64,000 nucleotides of DNA from Impatiens glandulifera (lineage: Eukaryota; Streptophyta; Magnoliopsida; Ericales; Balsaminaceae). The notes beneath the pieces were generated by a model. It had not been told where the DNA came from. It did no database searches and saw only the letters and a list, made by a program, of their open reading frames with translations. A program made the position numbers and the translations under genes. The stretch spans positions 43,807,382 through 43,871,381 of the forward strand of contig NC_061863.1 of assembly GCF_907164915.1 (NCBI RefSeq), in the 5' to 3' direction. Positions 11,957 to 22,375 of this stretch are shown here, in pieces (positions within the stretch are counted from its first letter, which is position 1; each line of letters opens with the position of its first letter).

Positions 11957-14721
11957 ATGCAATCTGAAAATATTCAACCCCCAAATGAGCCAACACAAGA
12001 AAATCAAGATTTAGAATTATCAATATTGAACCAGATGGGAATAGGTGAGTGTCTAATAAGTATATTTTTTAAAAATTAATTCAATTATATGTATATATGA
12101 TAAATTATTTTACATATTGGATAGTTTTTATCCGAATATAACACTTCAAATGAATAAAATGATAATCGCTGCTTGGCGTGGGGCTTTCATTAATTGGAAT
12201 CAAGTTTCACCAGAAGTACGAGAATTGGGGTGGGGGTTGTTCAAGGTATATTCAATTTTATTTTACATTATTAATAAACACTTATCGAATTTGAGTTTAT
12301 ATTTTTTATTAAAGGATAAATATAAGTGGGATGAAGAGAATTCTGTCGAAATTTACAAAAACTTCAAAACCAAAGTGGGTGATAAACTCCGGAATTTCAT
12401 TTACACAACAAAGAATAAAGGACACCGACCCTCATGCATCAATGCTTCTTCATGGGATCAAATGCAAATTTCTTTTAAAGATCCAAAGTACATTGAAAAA
12501 TGTGGAAAAGTAAAACGGAGTCGTGAAACAAATTCTACAGCAAATGCAGGAGTGACATACTGTGGAGGATCTATTAATGTTCGTGAGCATAAACGAAGAA
12601 TAGTAATTAAATATTAAAATATTTTTTATATGTTTTAAATTCATAAAAACACCGTGAGTTTAAGCTAAATTATATTTTTTTTCAATAAAGACTATTGAAC
12701 TAGGCAGGCCACCGAACATGATGGAAATATTTCAGAAAACATTTCCAAAGAAGGACGGTTCTTGGAGTGGTCCACGAGCATCCATATCTATGGTAAGTAA
12801 CCATTTTTTATTTTGATATTACTTTATATTTTAATTAAATTTGTAAGTGATGATTTAAAATAGATATAGAAAAGATTACAAGTTAATTCATAGATGGTGT
12901 AAAAGAAAATTTGTCTATTTGCTTTCCTATTTTTTAAATTGATAAGTTTGAATGCAACTCATTCAGCCAAACCTGTCCAGATATGATAAATATGTGATTT
13001 TCTTTTAAATATTTAAAATTTTGTATTAATAGAGTTTTTGCCAAGTATTAATTTTCTTTGTAGTTGTTTGGAAACCATGAGTTGATCCTTTATAATTTTT
13101 TTTTGAAAAACGACTTAGTGTCATTTCATTAAAAATTCCCAAAAATGAGAAAAAAACCACGAGTTTAAGAGATTATTCTAGACAGGCCTAGAATAATTTT
13201 GAAGTCGTAACATTCTGAATAAAAGTTTAAAAGCTAAAAACGTAAATGAATTATCTAATTATATTGCTTTCAATTCTAGTGAGTTTAAAAGACGGTAAAT
13301 TCCAGTTCCTACAGATATTCCAGTCCTGCTCCGTGCTTGGAATTCTTGTCCACATTTCCACGAGGGCGCTGCAATCCGATACAATATCTTTTCATAACTC
13401 TTCAACGCTCCTGCGGGTTCTGCCATATACCCTTGCATTTCGTTCTTGACAAATGTTATACACCACTGCTCCAAAGCCGCACTTGAACACGCTTGTTGCA
13501 AATCTATTTCCCTTGACTTTGAGTAGTGCTGCATCTTTGATTTCACTCCATTCTCTTAGGAAATTGTTCAGCTCCAGGATTTTATAGAATCTATTCTAAA
13601 GCTCTGAAGCAATACAACAGCTCCCGAATAGGTGATCTATGATTTCTTCATTTCCTCTGCATAGAAGACAACTCGCGTCCGGGATGCTCATATACTTGCT
13701 GATACGATCACGAGTGCTGAGTCTTTTCCCAAAGACGAGTCATAGGATGAACTGGTGTCTAGGGATAATCTTCGTTGACCATACAAGAGGAGCCCATTCT
13801 ACTTTCTGCGCTTTTTCCGGGTTACCTCTCATATTTTCTTCGATACCAGCTTCCCATTGTCCTCAGCTTTCCATTCATGAATATCCGGTCTGTCGTGTAG
13901 TTGTATGTTACTTATATGATCAAGTGGATTTCTTCTAGATAAGTATTCTTTATGATTTAGTTCTATTAGATCTGATTATGTGCTTCGTTTACTATATGTG
14001 AATGCATTTTTTAACCTATAGATATTTAGGATAGTGATGACAATGTTTCTGACTGAAGGATAAATTAAACTTTCTTCTATGTTGTCTTCCTTTCGTGCAT
14101 ATCTGATGCAAACGCTAGTAGATTATAAATAATGAGCTGAACCTATATGTTTTAGTCATATTAGCTCTGAGTTTTGTACTTTTCTTACTATATGTGAATG
14201 AATTTATTGTATGTGAATGAATTTGTTAGCTTGTAGTTATGACTTGTTTCTAATTATTTTCATCACTAGTTATTGCTACCATTAAAAGAAAATTATTTAC
14301 ACAAACAAGTTTGTTTCTACAGGATAATTTTATTCGTTTTCAACAAAGTTAAAATGATCTAGATGCTAGTGAAGTTGTGAAGAACTCCACTCTAGATGAG
14401 TTATGGGTATTATCAGTCGGTGGTCCCAAGAGTGGGAGGATATTTGGAATGGGAAAAGATGAAAAATATTGTTTATAAAAAAAACAATCATCATCTTCCC
14501 AAGTTTCACAAGAAATTATAATATTGAAAGATGATATCAAAGAATTGCAGCTTAAAGTGCAAGAAAGGGATAAAAAAATTGAAGAATATGAAGTCAAATT
14601 GCAAGAGAGATATGAAATCATTGTTGAACTTCGTGATAACGTTCTTGAATTGACACGTCGACAAAAAGAAACCGACGCAAAGATGGATGCATTTATGAAG
14701 ACATTTTCTAATAGATATTGA
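11957..14721 (+). pseudogene. Second CACTA transposase (Transposase_24, TNPA-like), interrupted
   Basis: Exon-like pieces are 11957-12044 (starts MQSENIQPPN), about 12117-12245, 12315-12600, about 12690-12792 and 14323-14721. They spell a plant Transposase_24 protein: AAWRGAFINWNQVSPEVRE, KWDEENSVEIYKNF, NKGHRPSCINASSWDQM, YCGGSINVREHKRR, LGRPPNMMEIFQKTFPKKDG, LWVLSVGGPKSGRIFGMGKD and a C-terminal coiled coil rich in Glu/Lys/Gln. Introns at 12246-12314 and after 12792 have GT/AG ends. The junction at 12044 is out of frame in my reading, and two stops interrupt the last exon (near 14350 and 14478). A LINE fragment occupies the last intron. Confidence 0.85.
13097..13940 (-). mobile_element. 5'-truncated LINE with zf-RVT domain remnant
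   Basis: The minus strand reads as the C-terminal reverse-transcriptase zinc-binding region of a plant LINE: VEWAPLVWSTKIIPRHQFIL, then RLSTRDRISKYMSIPDASC, LLCRGNEEIIDHLFGSC, WSEIKDAALL and NICQERNARVYG. At least three in-frame stops are present (after QFIL, after IASEL and after VEEL). A poly-A tail on the minus strand (T run near 13096-13104) marks the 3' end. The flanks TCCTTTATAA (13086) and TTCTTTATGA (13946) are a possible imperfect target-site duplication. It sits antisense in the last intron of the second CACTA transposase gene. Confidence 0.8.
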
Positions 14722-14924
14722 TAATTTGTTTTTGTAATATTTTGAATATATATATATATATGCTAGATTGATTAAGATGTTATTAAGTTGTTCTGTTCTT
14801 TTGAATTTGTAATTAGTGTCATTCTAATTTTATTTATCTATATATATTTTGAAAAAATTATTTTTTAATTCATTTTAAAATAAACGTAATTTTAATATTT
14901 TTTGTAATTTTGTCACAAAATAAA

Positions 14925-15300
14925 ATTACAATTTTTTTGTCACAAAATTTTGACAAAATAACTATTACGTCATAAAATATATTACATCACAAAATCCATC
15001 ACTAATAATTTGTCGTAGAAAAATAACATTACAAATGATTTGTCACAAAATATCGTCAAACTATTCGTCACAAAATATCGAGAGAAATTATTCGTCACAA
15101 AATATCGTTACAAATGATTCATCACAGTATATTATCACAAACAATTGGTCAAAAAATATTCTCACAAACGAATGTTGCAAAAACCGTCAAAAGATATTCG
15201 TCGGTATTCAACATCCCAAATATTAACGCAAAAATCGTTAGCCTATTAACGATGATCTATTTAGCGTCTTTTGTTTTATGTCACAATATTCGTCGTTAAA
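14925..15300. repeat. CACTA subterminal motif array
   Basis: At least ten degenerate copies of TCACAAAATATCG or TCGTCACAAAAT occur at irregular spacing (for example near 15040, 15068, 15095 and 15120), some with the spacer TTACAAATGATT. Subterminal arrays of short motifs bind transposase in En/Spm elements, and this position just inside the 3' terminal repeat fits that role. Confidence 0.8.
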
Positions 15301-15342
15301 GTTATTTTCGTCAATAATTTCGTCAAAAATTGATGTTACAAA

Positions 15343-15362
15343 GTCATCAAATTTTTGTAGTG
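15343..15362 (-). mobile_element. CACTA 3' terminal inverted repeat
   Basis: The complement of this segment begins CACTACAAAAATTTGATGAC, matching the CACTACAAAAA start of plant CACTA elements. The following TTT would be the 3-bp target duplication, unverified because the other end was not found. Confidence 0.85.
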
Positions 15363-16800
15363 TTTGAGTATTGTAGATACAATTGTGTTTAGTCAACTTT
15401 ATTTTTAACAATAATTACTCTTAATTTTTATGTCATTATACTTAAATGTCCTAAATTAGACATGTTACTCATACATTTAAACTCGTTGTAAGGTATTAGG
15501 AAAATATAGGTAAGTCATATAACAATATTACTAATAAACTTGAGCAGGGTGATAATTGACAATGTCAATAAAAACATTCTATGTTTATTGACAATGCAGG
15601 AAAAAGAACATTTAATCATTTCAATATATGGTGCTTACATTATAAGAAAATTAAATCATAATAAAAACACAAAATATCATGGTAAACATACAATTATGTT
15701 TCAAGTAATGTTGTGGTATAAAGAAAGTTATTATATGCCTTTGATTTTCACTTGTTATTAAGCACATTACGTTATGTTAATTCCTATATATTTCCATTTA
15801 ATCCCAATAATATTAACATTAAGCATATTTGTATGACATTTTAAGAAAATCATATGTTCTCTAACTATATACAAATTACAATGACTTAGAAAATAATTTA
15901 ATCATCGTTCACATAATAATAGGAATATTTATCAATAAAATTTAATCATTATACTAATTAAAGAGAAATATTACATTAATCAAGCATTACAAAAAAAACA
16001 ATCTTAATAAAACAAAAAAAAGTGATATATTTTTGTAATGCCAAAAATTGATCCTTTGGGAAAATGTTTTTCAAACTCGATAGTCGTGCCATATAACTCA
16101 CATTTTCTCGAGCTTTGAATGAGATGATAAACCAAAATGGTAGGTTTAATTAGAGTGTATTTAAAATCGTCGATTTGGACTATTTTTGACTTTCTTAGAG
16201 TCACTACCTAATTTATTCATCAAAAAATTAAGAAAGATTTTTTGTGTGTGTTCAAACGTGTATTAGATATTCAGTTCTTTATTCAGTGTTTGGTTACACA
16301 TAAGAAAAAACATCAACACTATGTCTCATGTGTCCATCCATGACGGTCTCTATTTTAAACTTTTGATCATATAAAAAAACTATGATTTACACTTTATTTA
16401 ATTATCCATCCTAGGAAACACTTAAAGTTTTTTATCCAAACATAAACATATAATCAATCAGTTCTGAGGGCATTTGTCTAGGTTCGTCGTGGTACAATAA
16501 TAGAAAAAGAATATAATTAAATTTAAACATACGTGTAGATATGCCACAAAAACAACATTCCCATTGTCATCCCTTATGCGTACGCCATCCGAAGAATTAG
16601 CGAAGAAACCGCATGTATGTTATCCCTCGTACGTGCATCATTCAAAAGAACGAAGAAGCCGCCGATATGCTATCCCTTGTCCCCGTGCTCGTCTGAAGAA
16701 GTGAAGAGGTTGCCTCGCTATTATCCAGCCTAACACCACAAGATTTCTGAATAATTATCGAAGATTCAGAGATTGCTAAAAACTCAATAGAAGGATTCAT
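15363..16800. other. AT-rich intergenic sequence
   Basis: No gene, RNA or transposon signature recognised. ORFs at 15540-15761 and 16004-16204 show no known motif and AT-driven composition. 16555-16740 is more GC-rich and contains two loosely repeated pieces around CGAAGAAGCCGC / CGAAGAAACCGC. Confidence 0.4.
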
Positions 16801-17110
16801 CCGTCACATGGGCGAGAAGGGCGGGGAAGCGTATGGCGTCGATGGAAGAGAGAGAGAGAGAGGGTCGATCTGGATCTCCGTTTAATCTCTAGAGCTCTCC
16901 CGGCCCGATCCTCTTTTGTTTTTTATTTTGGTCGGAAACCTCTCAAACCCCCCCCCCCCCCTTCCTCTTCCTTTTGGGTTTCATTTAAAATCTTGTTTGT
17001 TGGGCCTTGGACTTGCACATTGGGTCTTAGGGTTCCACATTTCCTTGAGTTGGGCCCCATTTTTTCTTTAAAATTTTACTTAGGGTGTAAAATGTGGGTG
17101 TCTATAGAAT
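16801..17110. other. GC-richer block with GA repeat and C14 tract, possible LTR relic
   Basis: The block contains a GA microsatellite (about 16846-16862), a run of 14 C (16948-16961), and GGGCCTTGGACTTGCACATTG followed by GGGTGTCTATA. The layout (GC-rich leader, then a T-rich end) resembles the leader part of a retrotransposon LTR of a family different from the others in the window. No coding evidence. Confidence 0.3.
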
Positions 17111-18540
17111 GTCCCTTTTTGACAAAATGTGAAAATTACGACTGAATTTTGGAAAATGCATGTCAAAGTTTGACACCATAAACACCACATTTTTAAACAA
17201 CATAATTTTTAATTTTATTTAGACTTATTTTTATTTGTTTTGAAAACGGTTAAAATGATGGATAGATAAAACTTGGCAATCACATGATTACCGATACCTC
17301 AATTTTGGTGCTCGTTGGTTGCCTTGTTGGAGGGTTTAGATCTTGAAAGATGTTCGCCTTTCTTCGTGCGTGAAGCATGGTAGGGTTGTCTTTAACTCTG
17401 GCCAAGGTGTTGTGTTGTGACGCAAGTGTCTCATCCATGCATGGATATCGAGACATTAAGAAACGATGCACGATGGATATAGAGACCAACTTCTTGAAAT
17501 AGCCAAGGGGGTTTTTGTCGTCTTTTGGATCGATTGAAAACTGTACATTAATTTTACGTGACTATAGTCCGTAGACCAGCTGCGTAGATAGCCAGAGGGT
17601 TGACACCCTTTCTCAAGTTGATGACTGTATCAACTTAACCTCACTATCCTAGTCTCGAGTGCATATCTAATTAGTTCGAGTTACGTGACAAACTTCATAA
17701 GATAACAAGAGATTTGCGTCAACTTTGTAGACTAACCTCTATGAAATAGGTCTTGTGATTGCATAGTTTAGGGATTAAGGCGCCTAATCACACAAGGGTG
17801 GTTTGAGTTACGTCACTTACACTATGAGCGACTTACTACTTAATCTTTATAACTACTTCATACCTCGGTGGGGCGCTTTTGTGCAAAGACATATTTCAAT
17901 ATTTATTAACGTACAAATCCATAAATGCATAAAAATAGGAAACCCAAACGGTATAATTCTAAAGAGATTGTCTAAGATTGTTTTATCATTTTGTTTTTTA
18001 AATTTCCAATTTTTGGGTCATGACCACTTTATTTTTTGGTTTATTTTAGAAAGCACTTTTCATCATATTTTTGGGTTTCTCTTTTTTGTTTGAAACTTCA
18101 GCGCTTCATTCATTTTCTGAAAAATGCCCTTAGTGCATGACTTGAGTGTTTTTATTCATTTTGGAAAATTTCTCTAACACATGTCTAGGTTTTCACTTTT
18201 TTTGCGAGTTAAGGTGTGCATTGATCTCTCTCTCAGTTTAGAAAAAATTCCGGATCAAAACATATTCGGAGTCTCACATTGAGTGTTATTTTTTTCGACC
18301 GTTTCAAAAGGAGACCGATTTTTCTTATCTTTTCTTTTCGACACAAAGTCATCAATAATGCACTTGAATCTGTGTTTTGCGGTTATTTTAAAAGATTTTT
18401 TGTAAAATAATTTTTATATTTAAAGCATCATTTTAGACGTCTTAAATCAAGCTTTCACTTTGCATTACGTGCTTTGGAATCTTGTTATGCTTTCTTTATT
18501 CTTTTTTCTCTCTTTTTTTAGAGAGATTGTTTTGTAACTG
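17111..18540. other. Unassigned retroelement-like sequence
   Basis: No intact gene. A minus-strand ORF at 17280-17489 (NTLARVKDNPTMLHARRK) has no family I recognise. 17560-17820 is moderately GC-balanced, unlike the surrounding AT-rich DNA. The right side merges into sequence resembling the 3' non-coding blocks of the gypsy elements at 23 kb and 59 kb, so this is probably a decayed older copy. Confidence 0.3.
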
Positions 18541-18559
18541 TCAACTTGAGATAACTCTT

Positions 18560-18960
18560 ACTATATTTGGGGTACTATATGAAAGAATCAATATACTCGT
18601 GTAGCTTTTGGGAAATTTAAGACGCGAATTTGAATGACAGTAAATGGTGATTTCAATATCTCATCCATTTTGAGTATTATTATTATTTTATATTTTTTTA
18701 GCGACCCGATATATTTGATAAAATTGATACACTTATACTATTGATTTTAACAATCAGAATGAGAGTTTGAGTGAAAAATAAGTGGCGATTTCAATATCTC
18801 AACCATGAGGGAAACTTTTTATATTTTTTTAGTAGAATGTGTATATCTTATAGAATTGATACACTTGCATTCTGTATTTCGGCAATAAAGATGAAAGTCT
18901 AGATGAACGCATAATGGTGATATAATTGTCTCAACATTGATAAATACTTTGGCTCACTTA
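18560..18960. repeat. Three-copy minisatellite in retrotransposon 3' non-coding sequence
   Basis: Three units of about 120-140 bp share GA(A)T(C/T)AATA-type spacers, ATTGATACACTT (copies 2 and 3), GAGT(T/C)T(G/A)... and TGGTGATTTCAATATCTCAAC or a close variant. Related single units occur at about 22995-23090, 23105-23215 and 59450-59550, next to other LTR copies. This looks like local amplification of one motif in an old copy. Confidence 0.65.
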
Positions 18961-19879
18961 ATTTTCTCAAGTATCGAATTTTGAGTGATCTTTCATTTTT
19001 TTAAAACATTGTTAGGAAACGAAACATTTTTTTCTTAATATAGAAGTTTAAGTTTGTAACCTCTGAAAAAACTCTTTGTATCGATTTCCGTGAAAAGCTT
19101 GGGGTTCGAGAAATTCAAACTCGGTTTACGTGTTAGTAATTTTCTTTTAAAATAAAATATTATTTTTAAAAGATTTTATTGATTCACAACATTTTAAAAT
19201 TAATTAAAAAATAATTAACTTCGGGGTCAATTTTAAATAATATGTGGATTTACAATAATCAAATCACAATTTGATTGTTTAGAAAACCTTTAGTTTAAAA
19301 TAGTTAAACATAATTAATTTAAAATATTATTTATTTTGAAACAGAGTCGCCAATTGATTTTTAAAAATCAACAAAAATTGGCATACTTATACAAACGTAT
19401 TGACTAAAGTTTTCTTTCATTTCGTATTATGGTGATACTTAGGAAAGATCTTTCGCGCTTCATCCTCTGTACCCGTTTTAAAAAACAGTTTCTACTTATA
19501 AAGTTGACTTTTGAAAATCGGTTGTATAACGTTTGAGTTTTAACTGATTATTCTTCCGGTCATAGTCATACTTCTAGGTTTTACCGTTATTTAAAATATT
19601 GAAACAACAATATTTAAAATTTGGGTACATGTTGCTGATAATAACTAGGGATGATTATACCTGAAGAACATCAATCATTTTAAGGGTGTTAGGATTTAGA
19701 AATAAACACCAAACATGACTTAGTCAAAATATTTTTTTTGTGGAAACATTCCAAAAATATTTTGAAATTGTTTTCTAATTTTTCGAGATTTTTTTAAAAT
19801 GGTTTGGGGGTCCAAAATTAAAAAAAATAATTTTGGGTTTTGAAAAGTGGAACAAAACATGCCTTAGGGCTAGAGTCCT

Positions 19880-20310
19880 AGGCCTTGGGTCCGTTTTATC
19901 GGTCAGGGTCCGAAGACCCTCGGTCTAGGTGCTAAAGACTCTTGGTCCTTAGATGAGGTTATCAGTCTAGGTGTATAAACCTATCGGTCATAGGCTAGCT
20001 CTAGGCTAAGTCCCTCGGTCGAGGTGTACAAACCTCACGGTCCTAGGCTGGCTTTGGGCTAGGTCTTTTGGTCATAGGCTCGTGACATCTCGATCCCAAA
20101 GTAAGACCTCTCGGTCTTGATGTTCGGGAGTCTTGGTCTCGAGTTTGGAATCCTTGGTCCTAGGCAAAAATCCTCGGTCGTATTTATCGGTCCTAGCTCA
20201 AGAATATCGGTCGAATCTCTCAATCCTGTTGAAATTCTCGGTCCTAGGTTTCGGTCCTAGGTTCGAATTTCTCGGTCATAGGCTAACAAGTCTCGGTCAA
20301 ATGTTCATTT
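19880..20310 (-). repeat. TCGGTC (GACCGA) array in LTR A
   Basis: About a dozen exact TCGGTC hexamers (many as CTCGGTCCTAGG) with one-base variants between them occur at irregular spacing of roughly 15-45 bp. On the element's RNA this would read CCTAGGACCGAG, about 0.8 kb downstream of the TATA box. Confidence 0.8.
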
Positions 20311-21130
20311 TTTAAATTCATTTTTAGCTGGGATTCTTTGATCCAAGGTTTGAGTAGCTTCACAAAGCTCCCAGGAAACATGTTGATCATCATCTCAAGG
20401 TATCAATCGACCTAGATGATGATCAATTTGTTCAAAACAGTTTGTGATCAAAAATCGGGTTTTTGATTTTAAAGCTATTTTGAAGTGTAAGGAGCTATCC
20501 AATAACTTCCTAATACTACATATACTTGATTGGTACCAAAACAAAAACACTGACTATTCGTTTTGATCAAATTAAGAACTCAAAATTTTCAATTTATTTT
20601 GAAATTTTTGATTTTGATCAAACAAGATCGGATTGGATCAATCGTGATCCAAACAGTTGCCCAACATCATTACAATTATGTTGCGAAGCTTTCTGTGTTG
20701 TGTTTCAACAAAATTAACCCAAACACAACAAACTCATTTTTTTTTATTTTGAAAATTCAAATTTAGGTTTTATTATTCAGATCGATTGATTGGTTCTATC
20801 TTATCTAGATAGTTTCAAAATGATCCTAGGATCATTATTCAACCATAAAACATCATAAACAGCAAGCATACAAGCTTATGCAATTTAAAATATAAAATTT
20901 CAAATTCATATTGTGAATATGAATTAAAGGGTGATTGGATCCTTAACAAGAATAGGAGAATACTCTTTAGACCTTATGGAACCTGTTGGGATGCTCATAT
21001 TCAAGCTTTAAGGCTTTATCAAGGTTTTAAAAAAAATCCGAAAGTTTGAAGCTTTAATGGCGGTTTTTCTAAAAATCGAAGAATGGAAGATGGATAGTGG
21101 ATCTCTTGCCTTTGGATCAACTCAAGGGAG

Positions 21131-21140
21131 CTATTTATAG
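21131..21140 (-). promoter_or_regulatory. TATA box of LTR A
   Basis: CTATAAATAG on the minus strand. The distance to the LTR's 5' edge (22071) is 931 bp, almost the same as in B (944) and C (940), which supports homology and the minus orientation. Confidence 0.7.
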
Positions 21141-22071
21141 CTTCTCAAGGTCGATTGAGGGGTTCAAATGGACTGAATCAGCCAAAATCCATTAATAGCG
21201 TTTTACTTGATCTTCCTCAAGTTGGCCGGAATATTGATGAATCATCCATATTCTTGAAGGAGAAATGATCACCATTGTAGGGCGATCATTTCATGCTTTA
21301 AGTCAGCCGAAATCATTGCGAAATCATTGACTAACGAGGGAGTTCCAAGTTGGCATAATAAATGACTGATCTTCATCTTTATCTACTCGGTGTCGCGATG
21401 AGGAAGATGATCTAAGGCCAAAACAACGTCGTTTTGTGCGCGTCTAGCGTTCCATTAACGTTCTGGCTAACGGGGCTAACGTCGAGTTAGTTGTTCCCCT
21501 ACAACTCGTGCGTGTGCTCCTTCCAATACAATGGACTATGCAAGCGTGTCTGGAGCATTGGATGGAGATCTGATGCTCATTTGATGGCTACAACTTTGGC
21601 TTTAACTTATTCTTCTGATTTCGACTACACCTAATTACTGATTTTATTTTTATTTCAAAACTTTAAGGGTTTATTTGAAATTCATTTTTCTTTCACTCTT
21701 TTGACTTTAATTTTGATCTTTTTAAGTAAACAAAATATTAAAATAATTATGGTAAATATTTTACCAATTTTATTTATTTATTTATTTTTGTATATTTTAA
21801 AGTTTAAATAAATAATTCTTTTAGATTAAATGTATACAACAATACATACTAAATTATTTATTTTTGTCCCTTTAATTTTTCTAAAATTATTTAGAGATAA
21901 ATTGGGTACAACATTTATCTCAAATAAATATTTTTTTGGCCTATTCCTTAATTAATTTTTTAATTGGATTTTTGGCCATGGGGTTAATTACTTTGATTTT
22001 ATTTATTTAAAAATAAATCAAAATAATTATTTTAATATTAAAAATTATAGTGTAGATTTTTAGTGCTTACA

Positions 22072-22375
22072 AGTTTGGATACCTAACTACAATTAGGATT
22101 TTTAGTGGACTCGTATACAAACGATTTATCGCACTTATCGACAGATATAGATTTGGAGACCTAACTACAATTAGGGTTTTTAGCGGAATCGTATAAAAAC
22201 GATCTATCGCACCCCTCAACATATAGTGTTTTGGAGACCTAACTACAATTACGGTTTTTAGCAGAATCGTATAAAAGCGATCTATTGCACATATCAATCG
22301 ATAGGGTTTTGGAGCCTAATGACAATTAGTGTTTAGACGGGATCATGTATGAATGATCTCACGTACCTATCAATA
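22072..22375. repeat. Tandem array of about 75-80 bp beside LTR A
   Basis: Four units contain ACCTAACTACAATTAG, GTTTTTAGCGGAATCGTATA, AAACGATCTATCGCAC and ATCGA(C/T)AGAT. The array lies immediately inside the 3' LTR, the place where Ogre-type elements are known to carry variable tandem repeats. Confidence 0.85.

Larger units (their letters stand above)
5681..15362 (+). mobile_element. CACTA (En/Spm, CMC) transposon, decayed
   Basis: In order the element has a TNP2-like transposase pseudogene, a second transposase (Transposase_24 type) pseudogene, an array of TCACAAAATATCG-like subterminal motifs, and a 3' terminal inverted repeat ending TTTTTGTAGTG, the complement of CACTACAAAAA. Both genes run toward the 3' terminus. 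The given start is only the first coding base; the 5' terminal repeat was not found and may be lost, diverged or lie left of the Helitron. A LINE fragment is nested inside. Confidence 0.85.
19055..22071 (-). mobile_element. LTR copy A of a Ty3/gypsy Tat/Ogre-type element (about 3.0 kb)
   Basis: Read on the minus strand the LTR begins TGTAAGCACT and ends GAGGTTACA, giving the usual TG...CA ends inside a short TGTAA/TTACA inverted repeat. It aligns by eye with LTR B and C in the same block order: AT-rich U3, TATA box, GC-rich block with ACGTCGTTTTG, CACAAAGCTCCCA block, TCGGTC array, AGTCGCCAATTGATTTTT block, and the CTCGGTTTACGTG start. The element's own coding direction is minus, as shown by the pol gene next to copy C. 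To its right lie 3' non-coding sequences of the same family, so A acts as a 3' LTR. Confidence 0.8.

Noticed and set aside
19050..22076. AAGTT flanks on both sides of LTR A as a solo-LTR target duplication
   Set aside because: AGTTT also follows the corresponding end of the partial LTR at 24101 and of LTR B, so it is probably conserved internal sequence.
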